A stretch of 64,000 nt of DNA from Maritimibacter sp. GTDB taxonomy: Bacteria > Pseudomonadota > Alphaproteobacteria > Rhodobacterales > Rhodobacteraceae. A program made the position numbers and the translations under genes. The stretch is taken from contig CP051232.1 of assembly GCA_017792445.1 (NCBI GenBank), positions 4,252,001 through 4,316,000 of the forward strand. The letters run 5' to 3'. Each line of letters starts with the position of its first letter. Position 1 is the first letter of the stretch. Below the pieces are notes generated by a model. It was not told the DNA's origin, made no database searches, and saw nothing but the letters and a program-made list of their open reading frames with translations. Shown piece after piece: positions 15,872-26,200 of the stretch.

Positions 15872-16264
15872 TCAGGCGGTGCCGATGCGCGCAAGGATGC
15901 GCCCGTCGGTTTCGATTACGGGTACCATAGGCACCTTGATCGCCTTGTACATCTGAGAACCTTCCGGTTCCGCGGGTTGTTCCACGCACTGTCCGGTCCG
16001 GTCGAAGTGCCAGCCGTGGAACGGGCAGCGCAGGCCGTTGTCTTCAAGCCGGCCATAGCACAGGTCCGCCCCGCGATGCGGGCAGTTGCGGCCGATCAGG
16101 CCCAGCACGCCCTCGTCGTCGCGAAACAGCACCAGCCGGGTGCCGTTGATCGTCACCGGAATGACCGGGCGTGGAATGTCGAGGTCGGTGCTGCTGGCGA
16201 TCTGAACCCAGGCGTCCGGGTTGCCGTCATAGTCGGAAACGGCGGGCTGTGCAGTCTCGGTCAT
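15872..16264 (-). CDS. Stand-alone Rieske [2Fe-2S] protein, partner of the oxygenase
   Basis: 130 residues, a complete Rieske domain: NCPHRGADLCYG (Cys61, His63) and LRCPFHGWHF (Cys80, His83). The surrounding text GRLEDNGLRCPFHGWHFD and CVEQPAEPEGSQ resembles the N-terminal Rieske domain of phthalate-dioxygenase-type alpha subunits more than a soluble BphF-type ferredoxin. This fits a domain separated from the oxygenase that follows 28 bp downstream. It is the first gene of the four-gene operon, cytoplasmic, and should carry electrons to the mononuclear iron of its neighbour. No reductase gene is seen in this operon. Confidence 0.9.
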   Translation of the reverse strand: MTETAQPAVSDYDGNPDAWVQIASSTDLDIPRPVIPVTINGTRLVLFRDDEGVLGLIGRNCPHRGADLCYGRLEDNGLRCPFHGWHFDRTGQCVEQPAEPEGSQMYKAIKVPMVPVIETDGRILARIGTA

Positions 16265-16316
16265 TCGGGTTGATTTCCTGTTGGTCGTGCGTTATTTGAA
16301 CATATTGTCGTTTAAT

Positions 16317-16330
16317 GCACGATATCGTGC
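16317..16330. promoter_or_regulatory. Perfect 14-bp palindrome GCACGATATCGTGC, candidate IclR operator
   Basis: A perfect inverted repeat between the divergent Rieske operon (start 16264) and the IclR gene (start 16350). It lies 53 bp from the first and 19 bp from the second start, a typical place for autoregulation plus operon control. It shares the core CGATA with the other IclR-associated palindromes at 5465 and 40124. Function is inferred. Confidence 0.5.
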
Positions 16331-16349
16331 CAGCACCGGAGTTGTCAAC

Positions 16350-17120
16350 GTGAGCACCCGTGAAAACGCCTCGACTTTCGCCAAGGGACTAAAGGTTCTC
16401 AAGTGCTTCGAGACCGGCCAGCGCGGCATGACGATGGCCGACGTCGCGCGGCTGTGCGACTTCGACCGGGCCACGGCGCGGCGGCTGTGCCTGACGCTGA
16501 TCGACTGCGGGTATCTGGTGCAGAATGGCCGGGCGCTGGAGCTGACGGCGAAGGCGCTGGCGATCGGCGCGGGCTACCTGACCAGCCACGACTACGGCCG
16601 CGCGGTGCAGCCGATCCTCGACCGCTTCGCCGAGGAACTGGACGGCGAGATCGCGCTTGCGGTGCTGGACGGGCCGCGCGCGATCTACGTGGCGCGCTCG
16701 GCCACATCTTCGGCGCGGGTGTCCTTCGGCTTTTCGGCGGGCAGCACCCTGCCCCTTCTGCCCACCGCCATCGGGCGGATGCTGCTGGCCCAGCTTGCGC
16801 CCGACGCGCTGGATGCCCGGCTTGCCGGGATGGACATGCAGCGTTTCACCGAACGGACCGAGACCGACCCGGACGAAATCCGCGCCCGTATCCGCGAAGC
16901 GGCAGCCGCCGGTCACTGTCATGTCGAGAACGAGTTCGAGATGGGCGCCGGAGCGCTTGCGGTGCCGGTGGGCCAGATCGGCGGCGTGCCCTCGGCGCTG
17001 GGAACCACCGCCACGGTCAACGCGATGGAAGACCCGGCCACCCGGAACCGCGTGCTGGACATCCTGCGCCGCGCGGCACTGGGCCTCGGCTACCAGCGCG
17101 GCATGGGGCACGGCGGTTAG
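16350..17120 (+). CDS. IclR-family transcriptional regulator
   Basis: 256 residues from GTG 16350. A winged helix-turn-helix starts with STFAKGLKVLKCFETGQRGM and continues MADVARLCDFDRATARRLCL; the effector domain follows (ALAVLDGPRAIYVARSA, LPLLPTAIGRMLLAQ, NEFEMGAGALAVPVG). The GTG is preferred to the first possible start at 16281 because a GGAG element precedes it and because the longer form would read through the palindrome at 16317-16330. The PcaR/PobR-like pattern fits a regulator of aromatic or amine catabolism. It is divergent from the split Rieske oxygenase operon, its probable target. Confidence 0.92.
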   Translation: MSTRENASTFAKGLKVLKCFETGQRGMTMADVARLCDFDRATARRLCLTLIDCGYLVQNGRALELTAKALAIGAGYLTSHDYGRAVQPILDRFAEELDGEIALAVLDGPRAIYVARSATSSARVSFGFSAGSTLPLLPTAIGRMLLAQLAPDALDARLAGMDMQRFTERTETDPDEIRARIREAAAAGHCHVENEFEMGAGALAVPVGQIGGVPSALGTTATVNAMEDPATRNRVLDILRRAALGLGYQRGMGHGG

Positions 17121-17140
17121 AGGCTGGCGGTGCAACGAAA

Positions 17141-17202
17141 AAGGCAGGGAGCCTTGCGGTCCCCTGCCCTTGCTGTTTCCGGCCGCCCCCGAGGGGCCGG
17201 CC
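17141..17202. terminator. Two hairpins forming a bidirectional terminator
   Basis: The first hairpin (17142-17169) pairs GGCAGGG with CCCTGCC and is preceded by an A-run, so it can end transcription from the right (the giant gene). The second (17180-17202) pairs GGCCGCCCC with GGGGCCGGCC, with one mismatch. Both lie between the convergent IclR and giant genes. Confidence 0.6.
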
Positions 17203-17215
17203 ATGCGCCCCCGCG

Positions 17216-20200
17216 TCAGATCGAGAAGACGTCGAACGAGGACATATCGGCCAGAAGGTCGATCTGGTCGCTGTTGAGCGCCTCGTCGTAGATCTCGACA
17301 TCCGCGATCTGGCCGTCGAACGGGTTGGTGAAGCCGGGCGCGCCGGTGGCCGAGCCCCAGCCAAGACCGCCGACCTGCAGGTACTCCTGGTTGGCGGTCC
17401 AGTCCATGTCGAAGCCCGAGTTCGATCCGATCACCGCGCCGTCGACGTAAGCGACCACGCCGCCCGCGCCGAAGGTCACCGCGACCTCGTATTCCTGCCC
17501 GGCGACGATGTCGTCGAAGGACATGATGAACTCGCTGCCGCCATCCTGCACCCGCAGCTTCAGGTCTCCGTTCTGCAGGTACGAGGCAAAGTGGTTGCCG
17601 CCGCCCGCGTAGCCCGAGGCGTCTTTCACCACCAGACCGGCCGTCGCGCCGGGATTGTCTGCGATAAACGAGAAGGCGATGGTGCCTTCCGGGATCAGGA
17701 AGGACGACTGGTGGGCGTACTGGTCCACGTCGCCGTTCGTGCCGTTGTAGTTCGACACCCCTCCTTGCGCGAAGATCGGATCCGGAAGCACCGGGGCGTC
17801 CGTGACGTTGACCGACACGGTCGCCGTGTCCGAGCCTCCGTTGCCGTCGTCGACGGTGTAGATGAACTCGTCGACCCCGGTGAACCCGGCGTCCGGCGTG
17901 TAGGTGACCGTGTCGTCCGCGTTCAGGACGACGCTGCCGTTGGTGGCCGTGCCGACCGAGGACACGGTCAGCGTGTCGCCGTCGGGATCGCTGTCGTTGT
18001 CCAGGACATCGATGACGACCGCCTGATCCGTCTGGGTGGCCGCATCGTCATCCGTCGCGATCGGATCGTCGGGCGACGGGGTTACTGTGACCGTGACGAC
18101 CGTCTCGTCGGATCCGCCAAAGCTGTCCTCGATCCGCAGCGTGAAGCTGTCGGTTCCGAAGAAGTCGGCATCGGGCGTGTAGAACACCTCGCCACCGGCC
18201 CCGATGGTCGCGACGCCGTTGGACGGGCCGCTGACGACCGCGTCGACGAAGATCGCGTCACCTTCCGGATCGCTGTCGTTGTCCAGCGGGAACAGGCTGC
18301 CCGAGCCGTCCTCGGCGACTGTCAGCGTGTCGTCCACCGCGATCGGGTCGGCATTGACCGGCCCATCGGTGAACAGCTGCTCGATCTGGTCCTCGGTCAG
18401 CTCGACGTCGAAGATCCGCTTGTCCGAGATCGTACCCTCGAACGGAGCGTCGAACCCGGCCTGACCGCTTGCGCTGCCCCAGCCACGGCCGCCCCACTGG
18501 ATCCACTCGACGTTCTGTGTCCAGTCCATCACCATCGGGGTGAAGGCGACCTCGGTTCCGTTCAGGAACACGCTGCCACCGCCCGGCCCGAAGGTCACGG
18601 CGACGTCGTACTCCTGCCCGGCAGAGATACCGGGGATCGTCAGGACGCTTTCGCTGGACCCGTTCTGGAAGCGCGCGACAAGGTTCGAGCCGTTCAGGAA
18701 CAGCGCGAAGTGGTTGCCGCCGCCGGCGTAGCCCGAGGCGTCCTTCACGAACAGACCCTGAGCGCCGTTGGTGTCCGCCGCCTCGAAGCTGAAGGCGATG
18801 GTGCCCTGTTCGATCTCGTAGATCGCGTTGTGCGGCAGTTGCTGCACACCGCTGTTGGCGCCGTTGAAGGACATATCCCCCAGCGCCTCGTAGATCGGCG
18901 CGGGGAAGGACTGGATGTTGACCGTAACCGTGGCGGTGTCGGTGAACTCGCCGTCCGAGATGGTGTATTCGAACGTATCCTGTCCGGTCGCGCCGGGGTT
19001 CGGCGTGTAGGTAAGGGTGCCGTTGGCGTTGACCACGACCTGCCCCAGCGCGGGATCGGTCAGGTCGACGAGGTTCAGCAGATCGCCGTCGATGTCGGTG
19101 TCGTTGCCGAAGATGTTGATCAGCACCGGCTGGCCCGAGGTGGCCGACACGCCGTCGTCGTTGGCGACGGGCGGGTCGTTCTCGGGCGTCACGTCAACCG
19201 TGACGGTCGAGGTGTCGAAGCCACCCTGCCCGTCGGTCACCGTCACCTCGAAGCTGTCGCTTCCGGTGAAGTTGGCGTTCGGCGTGTAGGTCACCGTACC
19301 GTCGCCGTTCACCACCGCGACACCGTTGCTGGCGCCAGAGGCGATGCCGAAAGCGATCACCGTATCACCGTTGGCATCGGTGTCGTTGTCGCCCGGCTGG
19401 AAGGTGACCGAGCCATCTTCCGCGACCGTGATGCTGTCGTCCACGGCCACCGGCTCGGCATTGGGTTCGGCAGTTACGATGACCTCGACCGTTCCTTGCG
19501 CGGATTCGCCGGCACCGTCCTCTGTGATGTAGGTGAAGGTGTCGGTCCCGATGAAGCCCGCGTCCGGCGTGTAGACGACCTTGCCGTCCACGATCGCGGT
19601 AGTCCCGCTGGTGCCGTCCTCGACCGACAAGATGGTCAGCGTGTCGCCATCCGGATCGGTATCGTTGGCCAGCACGTCGATCTCGACCGGCGTATCGACG
19701 ATGGCGTTCGTCGTGTCGTCGTTCGCAGTCGGCGCGTCGTTGACCGGGTTGACGGTAACGCTGACCGTCGAGGTGTCGACCCCGCCCAGCCCGTCGATGA
19801 TGCTTACCGTGAAGCTGTCCGAGCCGTTGAAGTCCGGATCCGGCGTGTAGGTCACCGTTCCGTCCGCCTCGACCACAGCCGTGCCGTTCGTCGGCTGGCT
19901 CTGGATACCCGCGACCGTGACGGTGTCGCCATCGGCATCGGTGTCGTTCGCCAGCACGTCGATGTTGACCGCCTGATCCTCGTCGGTGGTCACCGCATCG
20001 TCATTGGCGACCGGATCGGTGTTGCTGGCCGAGGACGACCCGGCAAGCGCGGCGATCTTGGCAGAGTCGAGGACCCCGGCGTAGATCTGCTTGTCGGCGA
20101 TGACGCCCTCGAACGGAGCGTCGAACCCGGGCTGGCCGCTTGCGCTGCCCCAGCCACGGCCACCCCACTGGATGTATTCGACGTTCTGTGTCCAATCCAT

Positions 20201-23200
20201 CACCAGCGGGCTGTTGCCCACAAGGTTGCCGTCGACCCAAAGCTGCGAGCCATCCGGCCCGAAGGTCACCGCGATCTCGTACTCTTGCCCGGCCTGAATG
20301 CCCGGGAAGTTCATGATCGCCGAGGTCGAGCCATCCTGGAAGCGCGCCACCAGCGTATTGCCGTCGAGGTAGAGGGCAAAGTGATTGCCGCCGCCCACGA
20401 AGTAGCTTGCGTCCTTCACGAACAGACCCTGCGCCCCGTTGGTGTCGGCCGCGATGAACGAGAAGGCGATGGTGCCCGCCGGGATCTCGTAGATGTCGCT
20501 GTGCGGGATCTCCAGCACGCCGCCCGAGGTTCCGTTGAACTCCATCACGCCCGGTGCGTCGTAGACCAGTTCGGTTTCCAGCCGGACCATCAGCGGCGGC
20601 GAGGCCACGCTGATGTCGCCCGCGCCATTGACCGACACCGCGATGATCGAGTTGACGCCGCCATCCGGCGTGCCGTTGCCCGTGAGTGTTTTCAAGAGCG
20701 ACAGCGGCACCTCGGCCTGCCCCGAGCCGTCAAGCGTGACGGTGGTCAGGACCTTGCCGCTCATCGCCTCGTTCGAGTGGTAGGGCAGTTCCGCCTGCGT
20801 CACATCGAACGGCGCGTCGCCGCTGGCGATGTAAAGCCGCGTGTCGGCCTGCAGCAGTTCGACCGTGCCGTTCGGCTCGCCCGTCACCAGAACGGTGAAG
20901 TCGGACGAGGTCAGTTCGACCTGATCGCCGTACAGCGTCGGCACCGCGTCGCCGGCCGAACCGACGATGCTGAGCGTCGGCGGAGTGACCGCGTCCTCGG
21001 TGGTGACCCGCGCCGCCGATCCGCCCAGCGAACCGGGGCCGCCCGTGATTACGCTTTCGTCGAACAGGCTGGCCAGCGAGACCTCGGTGCTGAGACCGTC
21101 GGTGAAGGTCACGGTGACCGTCGAGCCGATGAGTTCATACCCCGAGACAGAGCCCGCGTTGCCAGCACCCTCGACGCCCTGAATGTTGTTCGGGTCGATG
21201 TCGGTGGTAAAGGTGAACTGCTCGCCCGGATCGAAATCGGTGAACTCGATCGTCAGCGTGTCGAAGCCGCCGTTATGCGGGTCCGAGAAGGGATCGGACG
21301 ACGGATCGCCCGGCACCACCAGCCCGGTAACGCCGCCGCCGGAGTTCGGCGTGAACGGCGAGGCCGTGGCATCGCCGCCCGCCCCGGTGGGATCGAAGAC
21401 GATCTCGGGCAGGATGGCGCCCTGAAGGTTGAAGGTGACCGAGGCGATCTGGACGCCCGGTGCGCTTTCGTTGGTCAGGATGAAGCTGCTGCCCGCGAAG
21501 GTCGAGGCATCCAGCCCTTCGCCCGGCGTGACCTGCACCAGCAGCGACCCGCCCTCGACCTGATCGGTCGGCACAACGTCGACGATGAAGCTGCCAAGCG
21601 TCTGGCCCGGCGTCACGTTGCCCAGCAGGTCCGCGACCTCTCCGTCGTTCAGGGTGACCACGTAAGAGCCGTTGTCGTCCGGATCCCACGCCCCGCCCGG
21701 AGGCGTGATCTCGTAGGTCGCGGTACGCGGCGTACCGTCGGCGTTGACGTCCACACCCACCAGCGTGGCCGTGGCAACAAAGCTGATCGCACCCCGCGTT
21801 ACGGTGACGTCGAAGTCGTCGAGGGTCGACACATCGATGCCGTTCTCGTCGTCGAACGTCACCTCGAACTGATAGGAGCTGTCCGGCGTCGTGACGTCCG
21901 GCGCGGTGAGGTTCGGCAGCGGCGGGGTCGTGTCCGGCTCGCCCGCAACGACCAGTTCGATCGCCTTGACGGCCGGGTTTTCAACGCCGTGCAGGAAGGA
22001 CACGTCGACCGTGCCGTCGCTGACGAAGGTGTAGGTCACCACCGAGCCGACGTTGAAGTCGCCACCAAGGGCGTAGGGGTCGATACCGGCCAATTCCGGC
22101 GGGACCACACCGTCGACGCTGACGTCGAACACGCGGTCGCCAGACGGGTCGCCGCTGTCGTCGGCTTCGGGCAGGCCGGTAAAAAGCTCGGCAACGTAGA
22201 TACGTAGCTCGACCAGCGTTCCGGCGGGTACGTCGAAGGCATAGGCCATCTCGCCGTTAGGATCGGCAGTGTCGGGAAGGTCGTAGCGCTCCACCTGCAT
22301 GACCGCGGCGGTGATGCCGTACTCGGACAGGCCCGAGATATCGACGGTGTTGCCCGGCTCGTATACGTTGTTCGAGCCCTGATTGACGAGGTACGGCGAG
22401 TTGTTGGCGGCCGTGTCGGCGGTCCAGGCCGGACCGCCATCCGAAGAGGCCTGTTCCGTACCACCGGTATTGACCCGGTACAGCACGTCGCCGGGCTGGG
22501 GCGGCACGTCCTCGTTCACGGTCAGAGGCACGACTTGGGTGCTGGAAGAAACGCCGTCGGTCGCGGTGACTTCGATCGAGTAGGTGCCGTCATCCGGCTC
22601 GCCCGTGGTCCACGAGAAGCTGCCGGTGCCGTCGCCGTTGTCGGTGAAGGTGTAGAGACCCGGATCGACGGTCGAGCCGTCCGAGTCGTCGGTCACCTCG
22701 ACAGACAGGGTGATCGCGTCGTCGTTGGCGTCGGTCGCGGAGATGCTAAACGCCGCATCCTCGCCCTCGGTGATCACGATCGGCGCGATGGCGTCGATGA
22801 CCGGGGCCGCGTTCTCGGCATAGGTCAGGTAGACCGGCGCCGTGACCGGGCCAAGCGGCAGGTCGTCGTTCGCGGTGTCGATGACCGCCGCCACGAAGCC
22901 CAGCGGAAGCTGCGCCTCGTTCCACGGCAGGTCGTAGCCCGGCACCTCGGTGAAGTTGAACAGGCCGCTGATGTCCTGAACCGTCCCGTCCAGCAGGATG
23001 TCGACGGTCTGGAACTCGGTCGCGTTGTTCGCCGGGAAGTCCGACGAGGCAAGCGCGGCAAGCTGCGCGTCCAGCTGGTCAGCATAGGCACCGTCCGGGA
23101 AATTGTTCTCGAACGGCTGGATGATGCCCTTGGTCAGAACGATCCGGGCGGTCTGGCCCGCCTCGCCCTGCACGGTGACGGTCGGACCACCATCGGCGTA

Positions 23201-26200
23201 GGTGCCGACCCCGCCGGCATCCAGTCCGTTGACTTGCAACGTGACGCCCAGATCCGGGCTGTCCTGCGAGGCAAGGCCCTTGCTGCCGCCCTGATTGCTG
23301 GCGCCCATCAACTGGCCGGTGGCGGTGGTGCCATCTTCAAAGGTGATGGTGAAGGTCGAACCGATCAGCTCGGCCCCCGAGATGCCGCCGATGTCCCATG
23401 CGGGCGACGCCCCCGAGTCCAGCGTGCCCTTGTCGGCGCCGGCAATCGAGTTCGGGTCCATGTCGACCGAGAAACCGACCGTGTCGCCCGGTTCGAAGCC
23501 GCCATTGGTGCCGGTATCGAAGGTCAGACGCAGGCCCTCGAAACCGTCGATGCCCCCTGCCCCGATGTAGGACGCGGAAGACGGTGCGTTGACGCCGGTG
23601 CCGCTGTCCGTGTTGATCACAAGCTCTTTGCCGATGGTGTCGCCGGCAACCCCGAACGGATCGAAGACGCTGTCGGGATACAGCGCGTCCGTGACGTCGA
23701 TATCCAGTTGGACGATCTTCTTGGTGCCGGTGTTGGTCAGCAAGAAGGCGTCGTCACCGAAGTTCGAGATCTGGACATCGTCGCTATCCACCGTGACGGC
23801 CAGCGTGGCCGCGCCTCCGGTCGGCTGCGGTGCTTCGCGGACCACGATGGCCGACAGCTTGGCGTTGTCGACGCTGGCCTGCAGCGTGATGTCCAGCTTG
23901 TCCAGTTCGTCGAACTGGTCCGGCGAGAATTCGTCGGGAAGCTGGATCACCACCGGCTGATTGATGTCACCCCCGGTCTCGGCAAGGATATCGAGGTCCG
24001 AGATAACGAGCTGGCCCTCGATGTAGACGTCGAACACCCGCTCACCGATGGCGGTGCCTTCCTGGTAGATCTCGGCGAAGTACAGCTCTACGGTGTAGCT
24101 GCCGGGATCGACCGGGATCGAGAAGGACAAGGGCTCGGTGGTCGGTGCGCCACCGAAGCGTTCGGTCTCGTACACGGTGTCGTTGAATGGCTCCTGGTCG
24201 GGCGTTCCGCCCTGCCCGTCCTCGAACACGGACCCGTTGTCGAAGTAGTTGTCGCCCTCGAAGTCGATGCCGTCCTGCGACAGCGCCGGGCCGCCGACGT
24301 TCACGGCAACGACGATCGCGGCCATGTCGTCTTCGGTCACGGTGGCCGAGGCAGTGGTGCCGTCGATGACGGCGGGCCCGCTGTTCACGCCGGTCAGGGT
24401 GACGGTCACGGCGTCATCGCCGTTGTCGATTGCGTCGTTCGGCACATTCACGGTGATCTCGCCGCCGCCGATGGCGATGGACTGCGTCAGGCCGGTCGTG
24501 ACGGCGCCGTTGATGTCGACCGAGTACTCCAGTTCGACATAGGTCGACGGGTCGGTGTCGAAGGTGACCGGGAAGACCAGCGTGGTGAAGCCGGTGTCGC
24601 CCGCTTCCTCGACGGTGGCCGAGGCCGGATCGCCGATGCTGACCAGCGAGATTGGCGTGCCGCCGACGGCGACAATCTCGATGCCCTTGATCGCCGGGTT
24701 CTCGACCCCGTGCACGAACTCAAGGTTGATGGTGCCGTCGCTGACCACCGTATGGGTCACGATGGCGGCCTTGTTGAAGGTGCCGGCCAGCGCGTACTGG
24801 TCGATGTCCTGGAACGCGGCCGGAACCGTGCCGTCGACGCTGACGCTGAACACGCGGTCGCCCGTCGCATCACCGCTGCCATCCTCGTCGAAGATCTCTT
24901 GGTAGTTCTCGGCAAGCAGCAGACGGATTTCGACCTGTGTGCCGACGGGAACGTCGAAGGCGTAGGCCATTTCGCCCGCGGGATCCCCCGCGGCGTCCCA
25001 GCGCTCGATGCCATAGACCGCTTCCGGCGCGCCGTAGTCGGACACCTCGCTCAGGTCGATGGGTCCCGTCGCGACGCCGGTGTCCGGGTAGTCGTTGTTG
25101 GAGCCCGGATTGACGAGGAACGGCGAGTTCTCAGAGTCGGTGTCGGCGCTCCAGTTCGGGCCGCCGTCCGTGGCCGCCACTTCCGGGCCGCCCGCGTTGA
25201 CGCGGTACAGGATGATACCGTCGACCGGGCCGTCATCGTTCAGGATGGTGATCGGCGTCACCGGCGTACCGATATAGGCATCCGCACCGCTGACCGAGAC
25301 CAGCGCGACCTCGATATTCTCGTTGAATTCGGCGTCGGTGTCGCCGATCACCTCGATCTCGAAGGTGAAGTCGGCGGAGTTGCCCGCGATAGAGCCCGCA
25401 AGCGTGTAGACCCCGGTACCGGCGTTGAAGGTCGCGCCCGGAACGGTGAAGTCCACCTCGGGCGTCGCGCCATTGTTGGCGCCGCGGATCTCGAGATCGA
25501 AGAACACCGTCTCTCCGGACGGCACGACCTCGGACGACTGAACGGTCACGAAGACCTCGGTGACGCCGGCATCGCCCTCGGCGACGGCCTCGGGAACCAC
25601 CGAGATGGCGGGCCCGCCCGGCGTGGTGTCAAGCGAGACGATCTCGACCGCGTTGATCAGCGGGTTCTCGACCACGTGGCCGAAGTCGATGTCGATGGTG
25701 CCATCGTCGACATAGCCGATCCACTCGAACATGCCGCCGACCTTGTGGCCGAACTCGGCAACCAGATCGATGTCATCAAGGAACAGCCCGTCCTCGATGG
25801 ACACGTCGAACACACGACTGCCGATGGCGCTGGTTCCGTCATAGCCGTTCGCCATGAACAGACGCACGGCATAGTAGCCATCCGCCAGCGCCCCGTTGCC
25901 GAACTCAAGCCCGAACGGACTGCCCGCGTCGTTGCCGTAATACTCGTTGGTGTACAGGCCCAGCGGCGTCGATGCCGAAGGAGCGGACGCGTCAAGCCCG
26001 TTGTCCGATCCGTTCTGGGTGCTGGGCGCAGAAGAGCCGGTGATGACCGCGCCTGTCTGAACCCAGTCCGGGCCGCCGTCGATGGCGGCGACGTTGGTGT
26101 CGCCCGCGTTCCAGCGGTACAGGATCTCGCCCTCGGTGTAGCTGAGCGGCGTGCCGGTGATCTCGACGAAATCCCAGTCCGCGCCGAAGCTGTCGTCACC

